Source: CAYOYK01 sp964408185
GTDB taxonomy: Bacteria > Bacillota > Clostridia > Christensenellales > Aristaeellaceae
Assembly: GCA_964408185.1 (NCBI GenBank)
Contig: CAYOYK010000052.1
Span: 1 to 16,601, forward strand
Reading direction: 5' to 3'
DNA: 16,601 nt
In this document: positions 1 to 5,775 of the stretch, piece after piece
Position numbering within the stretch: position 1 is the stretch's first letter
Layout of the letters: every line of letters begins with the position of its first letter
Notes under the pieces: generated by a model
Seen by the model: the letters and a program-made list of their open reading frames with translations, nothing else
Databases searched by the model: none
What the model was told of the DNA's origin: nothing
Program-made: the position numbers and the translations under genes

Positions 1-86
1 CTCTCTCCCGACCAATTCCTCGCTGTCTTTTTCACTGATCATTGACACCCGAACACGCCCCGCTTCCCATTTTCTATTTGCGGCGC

Positions 87-115
87 TTGCGCAATTGCGC
101 AGAACCAAGTATAAT
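87..115 (+). promoter_or_regulatory. Probable promoter of ahcY
   Basis: A perfect -10 hexamer TATAAT lies at 110-115. Seventeen bases upstream is a weak -35, TTGCGC (87-92), matching only TTG of the consensus. The expected transcription start near 122 leaves a leader of about 25 bases, containing the ribosome binding site AAAGGAG (131-137) ten bases before the ATG. The leader is too short for a SAM or SAH riboswitch. Confidence 0.6.
88..101. promoter_or_regulatory. 14-bp perfect palindrome in the ahcY promoter (candidate operator)
   Basis: TGCGCAATTGCGCA reads identically on both strands and covers the end of the -35 element and the first half of the spacer. A dimeric repressor bound there would block RNA polymerase. 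The palindrome is seen in the sequence; the operator role is inference, and no regulator gene for it is visible in the window. Confidence 0.35.
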
Positions 116-147
116 GTTTATACTTTCGCACAAAGGAGTCGGAGCGC

Positions 148-1392
148 ATGAAATCAATCATTCGGGATGCCTCTCTGGCCGAGGTTGGCTCGCAAAAGAT
201 CAAGTGGGCCCAGTCTCACATGGCGGTGCTGAACAGCATCGCTTCGGAGTTTGAGAAGAACAAGCCCTTTGCGGGGCTGAAGGTCGTGCTGAGCATCCAT
301 CTGGAGGCCAAGACGGCCTATCTGGCGCAGGTGCTGCATCGCGGCGGCGCGGAGGTTTACGCCACCGGCTCCAACCCGCTGTCCACGCAGGACGACGTGT
401 GCGCGGGCCTCGCCGCCAGCGGCGTGACCGTGTACGCAATGCACGCCTGCAACGAAACGGAGTATCACGACGCGCAATGCAAGGCGCTGTCTGTCTGCCC
501 GGATCTCATCGTGGACGACGGCGGCGACTTGGTGCACATCCTCCACGAGGAGCACCCGGAATGGGCCTGCAACCTGCGCGGCGGCTGCGAGGAGACCACT
601 ACCGGCATTCTGCGGCTGGTCAGCCGCGCACGCGACGGCAAGCTGAACTTCCCCATGTTCCGTGTGAACGACGCGGACTGCAAGCATCTGTTTGATAACC
701 GCTACGGCACGGGCCAGTCCGTATGGGACGGCATCATGCGCACCACCAACCTGAGCGTATCGGGCAGCACAGTGGTGGTGAGCGGCTACGGCTGGTGCGG
801 CAAGGGCGTATCCATGCGCGCCAAGGGCCTTGGCGCAAAGGTAGTTGTGACCGAGGTGGACCCCGTGCGCGCCATCGAGGCCGTGATGGACGGCTTTACC
901 GTTTTGCCGATGAAGGACGCCGCCCCGCTGGGCGACCTGTTTATCACCGTGACGGGCGATAAGGGCATCGTTCTGCCCGAACACATGCTTACCATGAAGG
1001 AAGGAGCCATGATGTGCAACGCCGGCCACTTTGACGTGGAGGTGGATGTGGCGGGCCTGCGCAAGCTGGCAACCAGCTCCTTTATCGCGCGTAAAAACAT
1101 CGAGGGCTTTGTGCTGCCAAACGGCAAGACCGTCTACCTGCTGGCCGAGGGACGCTTGGTCAATCTGGCTGCGGGCGACGGGCATCCCGTGGAGATCATG
1201 GATATGAGCTTCGCGCTGCAGGCTCTCTGCGCCCAGCGCATGGCCGAGACCTACCAGTCCCTCCAAAAGGACGTGTATGCCGTGCCTGAGGATATCGATA
1301 AGGACGTGGCGCTGCGCAAGCTGACCGCGCTGGGCGTGCGCATCGACACGCTAACCCCGGAGCAGGCCGCCTACCTGAACGGCTGGCAGTAA
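148..1392 (+). CDS. ahcY: Adenosylhomocysteinase (S-adenosyl-L-homocysteine hydrolase)
   Basis: This cytosolic enzyme reversibly splits S-adenosylhomocysteine into adenosine and homocysteine with a bound NAD, removing the product that inhibits SAM-dependent methyltransferases. The 414-residue length fits the shorter bacterial/archaeal form. Visible family features are the substrate-domain segment LSIHLEAKTAYL with H51, DDGGDLVH, EETTTGILRL, the catalytic block K179-HLF-D183-N184 followed by RYGTGQS, the NAD-binding glycine motif GYGWCGKG (213-220), MCNAGHFDVEVD, and LAEGRLVNLAAGDGHPVEIM near the C-terminus. The protein ends TPEQAAYLNGW, as in the short form, rather than the KPxxYRY tail of longer homologues. 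The ATG is set by AAAGGAG ten bases upstream. The gene appears monocistronic, with its own promoter and a hairpin just after the stop. Family assignment is very secure. Confidence 0.97.
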   Translation: MKSIIRDASLAEVGSQKIKWAQSHMAVLNSIASEFEKNKPFAGLKVVLSIHLEAKTAYLAQVLHRGGAEVYATGSNPLSTQDDVCAGLAASGVTVYAMHACNETEYHDAQCKALSVCPDLIVDDGGDLVHILHEEHPEWACNLRGGCEETTTGILRLVSRARDGKLNFPMFRVNDADCKHLFDNRYGTGQSVWDGIMRTTNLSVSGSTVVVSGYGWCGKGVSMRAKGLGAKVVVTEVDPVRAIEAVMDGFTVLPMKDAAPLGDLFITVTGDKGIVLPEHMLTMKEGAMMCNAGHFDVEVDVAGLRKLATSSFIARKNIEGFVLPNGKTVYLLAEGRLVNLAAGDGHPVEIMDMSFALQALCAQRMAETYQSLQKDVYAVPEDIDKDVALRKLTALGVRIDTLTPEQAAYLNGWQ

Positions 1393-1409
1393 GCCAAGGC
1401 GGAACACGC

Positions 1410-1444
1410 AAAGGCCGTCGCTTTGTATGAAAGCGGCGGCCTTT
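1410..1444. terminator. Bidirectional hairpin between convergent ahcY and pfk
   Basis: A 15-bp stem (1410-1424 with 1430-1444) contains one G-U pair (on the + strand) and a 5-base loop. It starts 18 bases after the ahcY stop and lies 33 bases beyond the stop of the opposing phosphofructokinase gene. The A-rich and T-rich ends (AAA...TTT) are symmetric, so it can serve both strands, although neither side has a long U-run. Confidence 0.8.
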
Positions 1445-1476
1445 GCTGTGTGTTGGCGTCGATCTGTGTGTTGAGA

Positions 1477-2547
1477 TCAATCGCCCAAGCTGATGCCCAT
1501 GTTGCGCGCGGTGACCACCATGTTGTCCTGCAGCGGCACGGGCTTGGCCACGCCGGCGATATCGCCCAGCTTGTTGTGCACGATGCGGTTGCCGCTGAGC
1601 GCCACGGTCACGCCGTAGGTCTCGTCCCGAATCAGCTCGGCAGCATGTACGCCGAACTGCGTGGAAAGCACGCGGTCATACGCGCTGGGGCTGCCGCCGC
1701 GCTGGATATGTCCGGGCACGACATGCCGGGCTTCCACGCCGACCATCTCGCTCAGCTGAGCGGCGAGGCGCTTGCTGATGCAGTCATACGGCAGGCTGGC
1801 GCGGTACGCGTCGCGTTCCTTCTTTTTCATCTTGGCTTCCTCAAGGCTCAGCGCGCCCTCGGCGACCGCGATGATGGAAAATGCCTTTTTGCTGGCGGCG
1901 CGGGCCTCCACAATGGAGGCGACCTTGTTGATATCGTAGGGGATTTCCGGCAGGAGGATCACATCCGCGCCGCCGGCCAGCCCGGAGTAAAGCGTCAGCC
2001 AGCCAACCTTGTTGCCCATGATCTCTATCACCATGCAGCGCCCGTGGCTGGTAGCCGTCGTGTGGATGCGATCGATGACCTCCGTGGCGATATCAACCGC
2101 CGTGTGGAAGCCAAACGTGAAGTCGGTGCCAAAGATGTCGTTATCAATCGTCTTAGGCAGGCCGATGACGTTAAGCCCCTCCTCGCAGAGCAGATTCGCG
2201 GTTTTGTGCGTGCCGTTGCCGCCCAGCGTCACAAGGCAATCCAGCTTGAGATCCTTGTAGGTTTTCTTCATGGCGGCGACCTTGTCCACGCCGTCGTCAA
2301 TCACGCGCATATTGCGGAAGGGCGTGCGGCTGGTGCCCAATATGGTGCCGCCCAGCGTCAGGATGCCGGAAAACTGTTTTTTGGTCATCTCCTGATACTC
2401 GCCCTCAATCAGCCCGCCGTAGCCGTTGCGGATCCCGACGATCTCCGCGTCGAAAAGCTCGTAGGCCGCGCGGGCTACGCCGCGGATGGCGGCGTTCAGT
2501 CCCGGACAGTCCCCGCCGCTGGTCAGTATGCCGATGCGCCTTTTCAT
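1477..2547 (-). CDS. 6-phosphofructokinase, PfkA superfamily, mixed-substrate type
   Basis: This cytosolic enzyme phosphorylates fructose 6-phosphate to the 1,6-bisphosphate, using ATP or pyrophosphate. The ATG at 2547 (MKRRIGIL) is chosen because AAGGAGG lies eight bases upstream; another ATG two codons earlier is only two bases from that site. The 356 residues carry GGDCPGLNAAIR (11-22), GGNGTHK (109-115), PKTIDND (131-137, catalytic base D135), a MGNKVGWL-type substrate segment, PEIPYD and PGHIQRGGSPSAYD. Compared with E. coli PfkA, the position of G104 is Gly112 (ATP type), that of G124 is Lys132 (typical of PPi enzymes and some actinobacterial ATP enzymes), and metal-ligand D103 is Asn111. 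The phosphoryl donor therefore cannot be read with certainty; Gly112 leans towards ATP. The allosteric PEP site of classical PfkA is not evident. The family is secure; the donor is open. Confidence 0.94.
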   Translation of the reverse strand: MKRRIGILTSGGDCPGLNAAIRGVARAAYELFDAEIVGIRNGYGGLIEGEYQEMTKKQFSGILTLGGTILGTSRTPFRNMRVIDDGVDKVAAMKKTYKDLKLDCLVTLGGNGTHKTANLLCEEGLNVIGLPKTIDNDIFGTDFTFGFHTAVDIATEVIDRIHTTATSHGRCMVIEIMGNKVGWLTLYSGLAGGADVILLPEIPYDINKVASIVEARAASKKAFSIIAVAEGALSLEEAKMKKKERDAYRASLPYDCISKRLAAQLSEMVGVEARHVVPGHIQRGGSPSAYDRVLSTQFGVHAAELIRDETYGVTVALSGNRIVHNKLGDIAGVAKPVPLQDNMVVTARNMGISLGD

Positions 2548-2654
2548 ACTCATTTCCTCCTTCTCATCCAATACGCATAGTATACCATGCGCGGCGCGCG
2601 AGCGCTATACAAAATTGCCATTTTACGGTATGATAGTCAAAGGGGGCGATACGG
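2548..2654. promoter_or_regulatory. Divergent control region between pfk and the ProX-like gene
   Basis: On the minus strand a -10-like TATACT (2584-2579) precedes pfk, without a convincing -35. It sits inside an 18-bp near-perfect palindrome, CGCATAGTATACCATGCG (2574-2591; one mismatched pair). On the plus strand a -10-like TATGAT (2629-2634) lies about 20 bases upstream of the next start codon, again with no good -35. The ribosome binding site AGGGGG (2641-2646) serves the plus-strand gene. Promoter assignments are tentative; the palindrome is directly visible. Confidence 0.4.
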
Positions 2655-3188
2655 ATGGAGAACGCGGATTGGATCTATCGCGTGCTGGACGATCACAGCA
2701 TTGCCTACGAGGCGCACACGCACGCGCCCGTGCACACCATGCAGGAATGCGCGTACCTGCCCTTCCTCACGGAGGACGTGGTCTTTTGCAAAAACGTGAT
2801 GCTGTGCAACCGTCAGCAGACGGACTACTATCTAGTGCTGCTGCGGCCGGACGATATGTTCCGCACGGCCACGGTGAGCAAGCAGCTCGGCGTGAGCCGC
2901 CTTAGCTTCGCGCCCAACGACGCGCTGCCCAAGCTGCTCAATGTGCAGTCCGGCGCGGTAAGCCCTCTCGCCCTGTTCTTTGATCTGGACAGGCGCGTCA
3001 AGCTGTGCTATGAGCGCTCGCTGGAGGACGCCAAGCGCTACGCGTTCCATCCCTGCGACAACTCGCAGACCGTCATCCTGTCCCACGACGTTTTTTGGGA
3101 TCGGCTCGTTCCCCTATTCTGCCGCGAACCAATTCCCATATCGCTCACAGAGCCGCCTGTCAACCCGGTGGATCTTGCGTACAAGTAA
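2655..3188 (+). CDS. YbaK/ProX-family aminoacyl-tRNA deacylase-like protein
   Basis: The 177-residue protein belongs to the YbaK/ProRS-associated (INS) domain family, freestanding trans-editing enzymes that hydrolyse mischarged tRNA; ProX-type members remove alanine from tRNA-Pro. Supporting motifs are the N-terminal HTHAPVHTMQE (21-31), the conserved lysine K46 in VVFCKNVML, GAVSPLALFFDLDRRVKL in the middle, and HPCDNSQTVILS near the C-terminus (the family pattern is HP..N..Ti.ls). These fit the ProX/PrdX subgroup better than YbaK proper, but substrate specificity cannot be proven from sequence. AGGGGG lies eight bases before the ATG. The gene ends 57 bases before the sensor kinase with no terminator between them, so read-through is possible. 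It is cytosolic and probably works alongside prolyl-tRNA synthetase. Confidence 0.85.
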   Translation: MENADWIYRVLDDHSIAYEAHTHAPVHTMQECAYLPFLTEDVVFCKNVMLCNRQQTDYYLVLLRPDDMFRTATVSKQLGVSRLSFAPNDALPKLLNVQSGAVSPLALFFDLDRRVKLCYERSLEDAKRYAFHPCDNSQTVILSHDVFWDRLVPLFCREPIPISLTEPPVNPVDLAYK

Positions 3189-3245
3189 GGCCGATCCTTT
3201 CATCTTGGCAAGCACCATCCTTGTTTGCGGAACCGGAGGTTGAAG

Positions 3246-4571
3246 ATGGAATCGTTCTTCAATTACAACGTCGTCATTGATGTGGTGGGCATCGTCATCA
3301 TCATCCTGATCGTCGCAAGCGGCTTGCGGTTTGACATGCGCGATATTTACACACAGCTTTTCACCGCCATGTCGGGGACCGTCCTGCTGGTATTTTTGAC
3401 CGATATCCCCGCGTGGGCGCTCAACGGGGTTGTGTTTGCCGGTTCGCGCCTTCTGTGCTTTGGCCTTGACAGCGTGTATTATTCGTCGCAAATCGTGTTT
3501 TGTTATTTTCTGTTTTTGTTTACCGTGTACTGGAATCGCCGCTCCTATGAGGATATTCGGCGAATGGCAGTCCCGGCGCTGTCCCCGTTGGCTGCGGAAA
3601 TCGTCATGATCCTGCTTAACCCGTGGACAGGCTGGGTTTTTACCATCAGCCCGCAAAACGTCTATGCGCGCGGCAGCCTGTACCTCGTCAATCTGATCCC
3701 CTACATCCTGTATGTGGGCGGCTCCATAGCGGTCTCCGTCGGTACATTCCTCCGCTCCAAGGACGTCATGGAAAGGCGGCAGAGCTCTCAGCTGCTGCTG
3801 TTTATGATTCTGCCGATTTTCGCCATGTTTCTGGACTCGGCGCACTATGGCGTATCCTGCCTATGGCCGTGCGTCGCGCTGCTTCTGCTGATGATCTACC
3901 AGCACACGCAGCAGCAAATGATGTCGGAGGAACGGATGAAGCGCGCGCGCGAGGAGGAAAGGGCGGCCCAGCTGTCCGCACGGCTGATGGAAGCCCGTGT
4001 GAGCGTGATGCTCTCCCAAATTCAGTTGCATTTCCTGTACAACGCCCTCGGAGCGATTCAGGCGCTGTGCCGCAAGGATTCCGCCTTGGCGGAACAAACG
4101 GTCGTGGAGTTTGCGGAATATTTGCGCGGCAACATGGACTCGCTGACTGCCGACAAGCCCATCCCCTTCGAGCAGGAGCTTGCCCACACAAAGCATTACC
4201 TCGCGCTCGAACAAATCCGCTTCGGGGAATGCCTGACCATCCGCTATGACCTGCACGCGATGCTGTTCCGTCTGCCCGCGCTGACGCTCCAGCCCATTGT
4301 GGAAAACGCCGTGCGCTATGGCGTTACAAAGCGGGAGGCGGGCGGCACCATCGTGATCAGCGCGGAGGAACAAGCGGACGCATTTGTGGTCACGGTACGG
4401 GACGACGGGGTGGGCTACGATCCCGAAATGCCCCACCAGGACGGGCGCACCCATATCGGCATCCAAAACGTGCGGGGACGGCTGGAAGCCATGTGCGGCG
4501 GCACGCTGGAGATCGCCAGCGTGCCCGACGTGGGAACGACCGCGGTGATCACGCTGCCCAAAAAGGAGTGA
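3246..4571 (+). CDS. LytS-family membrane sensor histidine kinase
   Basis: This 441-residue kinase starts at the ATG preceded by GGAGG six bases upstream. The N-terminal half has about six or seven hydrophobic membrane segments (roughly residues 8-27, 38-57, 82-97, 108-125, 145-167, 182-200, 203-220), followed by a charged helix (225-255) that should act as a signalling coil. The H-box QIQLHFLYNALGAI carries the phospho-acceptor H262; the family norm is QI.PHFLFN, and the proline is leucine here. The HATPase domain shows the N-box PIVENAVRYG (about 350-360), DDGVGYD (about 385) and the G-box GIQNVRGRLEAM (about 405). The architecture is His_kinase (PF06580 type) plus HATPase_c. No extracellular sensor domain is present, so the signal is probably sensed in or near the membrane; the ligand is unknown. 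It is co-transcribed with the response regulator five bases downstream. Confidence 0.93.
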   Translation: MESFFNYNVVIDVVGIVIIILIVASGLRFDMRDIYTQLFTAMSGTVLLVFLTDIPAWALNGVVFAGSRLLCFGLDSVYYSSQIVFCYFLFLFTVYWNRRSYEDIRRMAVPALSPLAAEIVMILLNPWTGWVFTISPQNVYARGSLYLVNLIPYILYVGGSIAVSVGTFLRSKDVMERRQSSQLLLFMILPIFAMFLDSAHYGVSCLWPCVALLLLMIYQHTQQQMMSEERMKRAREEERAAQLSARLMEARVSVMLSQIQLHFLYNALGAIQALCRKDSALAEQTVVEFAEYLRGNMDSLTADKPIPFEQELAHTKHYLALEQIRFGECLTIRYDLHAMLFRLPALTLQPIVENAVRYGVTKREAGGTIVISAEEQADAFVVTVRDDGVGYDPEMPHQDGRTHIGIQNVRGRLEAMCGGTLEIASVPDVGTTAVITLPKKE

Positions 4572-4576
4572 AGCGC

Positions 4577-5377
4577 ATGTTGATTTACGCTGTGGACGAC
4601 GAACCCCTGCTGCTCGATACCCTGTGCGGCGCGCTGAAGGCGGCGCTGCCGGACGCGGAGATCAGCGCCTTTCTCAGGGCAACCCCGGCGCTTACGCAAA
4701 TGCAGGCGCAGGGCGAGTACCCTGCCGTCGCGTTTTTGGACATCGAGCTTCCCGGCATAGGCGGCATGGAGCTGGCAAAGCAGATCAAAGCGTGGTCGAA
4801 GGAACCGAAGATCGTTTTTGTAACGGGCTTTTCGCATTATGCGGCGGGGGCCTATTCCATACACGCCGAGGGGTACGTGGTAAAGCCCGTCACCAAGGAG
4901 AAAATAGCGAGTGAGCTGGCCCATCTCTTTCCGCCTCGAAGCGCGGGTCAAATGCGCGTTCGTATCCAGTGCTTCGGCAATTTTGAGGCTTTTGCAAACG
5001 GTCAGCCCGTCCGTTTCTCAAGAAGCAAGGCAAAGGAGCTGTTTGCTTATCTGGTTCATCGCCGGGGAGCCGTTTGCACCACCAAGGAGATGGCCGCCGT
5101 GCTGTTTGAGGATACGCCCTACGACAAGCGACAGCTCGCTTATTTTCAAAAGATCGTTCAGTCTATGATTGCGGCGCTGTCCGGCGTTGGAGCCGGCGAC
5201 GTGCTTCAAAAGAAATACAACGGCATCTCCGTGGATGTATCCAAGCTGGACTGCGACCTGTATCGCTTTGAAGCGATGGAGCAAGACGCGATCCGCGCAT
5301 GGCACGGCGAGTACATGAGCCAGTACAGCTGGGCAGAGTACACGGCGGGAGCGCTTGAACGATCAAACCGCGACTGA
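4577..5377 (+). CDS. Response regulator with SARP-like winged-helix output domain
   Basis: The 266-residue protein is the partner of the upstream kinase. The AAAGGAG site overlaps the end of the kinase gene and lies eight bases before the ATG. The receiver domain (1-115) has the acidic pair D7-D8, phospho-acceptor D55 in FLDIELPG, T83 and K103 in VVKPV. From about residue 128, VRIQCFGNFEAFANGQPV begins a SARP/OmpR-like winged helix with the characteristic RSKAKELFAYLVHRRG, followed by a segment resembling the start of a bacterial transcriptional activator domain (GEYMSQYSWAEYTAGALE). The protein stops there, so the activator domain is short. It probably binds DNA as a phosphorylation-controlled activator. 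The nearest downstream gene on the same strand encodes the giant surface protein, a plausible but unproven target. LytS-type kinases usually pair with LytTR or AraC outputs, so this output is less common. Confidence 0.9.
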   Translation: MLIYAVDDEPLLLDTLCGALKAALPDAEISAFLRATPALTQMQAQGEYPAVAFLDIELPGIGGMELAKQIKAWSKEPKIVFVTGFSHYAAGAYSIHAEGYVVKPVTKEKIASELAHLFPPRSAGQMRVRIQCFGNFEAFANGQPVRFSRSKAKELFAYLVHRRGAVCTTKEMAAVLFEDTPYDKRQLAYFQKIVQSMIAALSGVGAGDVLQKKYNGISVDVSKLDCDLYRFEAMEQDAIRAWHGEYMSQYSWAEYTAGALERSNRD

Positions 5378-5642
5378 GGATTGCCGGAACCCCTCTTGAG
5401 TTCCGCTTTGCATCGCCAGTCGCAATTCCGCTTCGCAAGCCAATACTTGATCTTGCACCCGATCTGTTGCGCTCGGCTTGGTTCGTCTTTGCGCCCCAAA
5501 AGGCATCCTCGCGGCAATGCCATTATCAGAAAAACGACAAGCGCGCCCGCCCCGTCTCAAGCCAGCATGAAAACAGGCCTTCAACGCCTGCCTCGACGGT
5601 TTTTTGCATTTATGGTCGGTCACAATCAGAACGCCGGTTTAT
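5378..5642. other. Intergenic segment without a supported gene; possible dispersed element
   Basis: No supported gene lies here. Short open frames exist on both strands (for example minus 5623-5363), but none has a good ribosome binding site or a recognisable domain. A 12-base motif TTCCGCTTYGCA occurs twice (5401-5412 and 5426-5437). The sequence reads open in several frames despite being outside a gene, which is typical of dispersed intergenic repeats in some Clostridia; this cannot be confirmed without the rest of the genome. Confidence 0.35.
5552..5605 (+). terminator. Possible branched terminator after the two-component operon
   Basis: CCGTC (5552-5556) can pair with GACGG (5595-5599), closing a structure that contains an inner CAGGC/GCCTG hairpin (5574-5578 with 5586-5590). 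Six T residues follow immediately (5600-5605). The outer stem is only 5 bp with a long interior, so this is weaker than the hairpin just downstream. Confidence 0.35.
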
Positions 5643-5668
5643 CGCCCGAAAAAAACGGGCGTTTTTTT
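5643..5668 (+). terminator. Rho-independent terminator
   Basis: A 6-bp GC-rich stem, CGCCCG (5643-5648) with CGGGCG (5656-5661), has an A7 loop and is followed by T7 (5662-5668). It ends transcription from the two-component operon and insulates the surface-protein gene. The A7 loop complements the T7 tail, so an extended alternative pairing is possible. Confidence 0.85.
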
Positions 5669-5725
5669 GTCCGCCTTACTGCTTCGCATCCAAATTCTGT
5701 CTAAAACTTGTCCTACTTTCTTTGT

Positions 5726-5766
5726 TATATTGTCTATAACTGAATGCTGAGCGTTGTACGGGAGGT
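5726..5766 (+). promoter_or_regulatory. Likely promoter zone and ribosome binding site of the giant surface gene
   Basis: This is an AT-rich island in a GC-rich surround, with -10-like hexamers TATATT (5726-5731) and TATAAC (5735-5740). A -35-like TTGTCC lies at 5708-5713, but its spacing to these (12 or 21 bases) is poor, so a regulator-dependent promoter is conceivable. The strong site GGGAGG (5760-5765) serves the GTG/ATG pair at 5773/5776. Confidence 0.4.
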
Positions 5767-5775
5767 ACGTCCGTG

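Noticed and set aside
1..147. SAM or SAH riboswitch before ahcY
   Set aside because: The predicted leader is only about 25 bases, and the conserved riboswitch core is not seen in the upstream bases.
154..1266. Long open frame antisense to ahcY
   Set aside because: It mirrors a clearly coding gene in GC-rich DNA, has His/Ala/Gly-rich composition and no recognisable domain.
1423..2580. 385-codon open frame on the plus strand opposite phosphofructokinase
   Set aside because: It is a GC-driven shadow of the pfk gene; its sequence has no domain and it begins within the terminator hairpin.
5363..5623. 86-codon minus-strand frame in the intergenic segment
   Set aside because: No ribosome binding site and no domain, and it overlaps the end of the response regulator gene. 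Kept only as part of a possible dispersed element.
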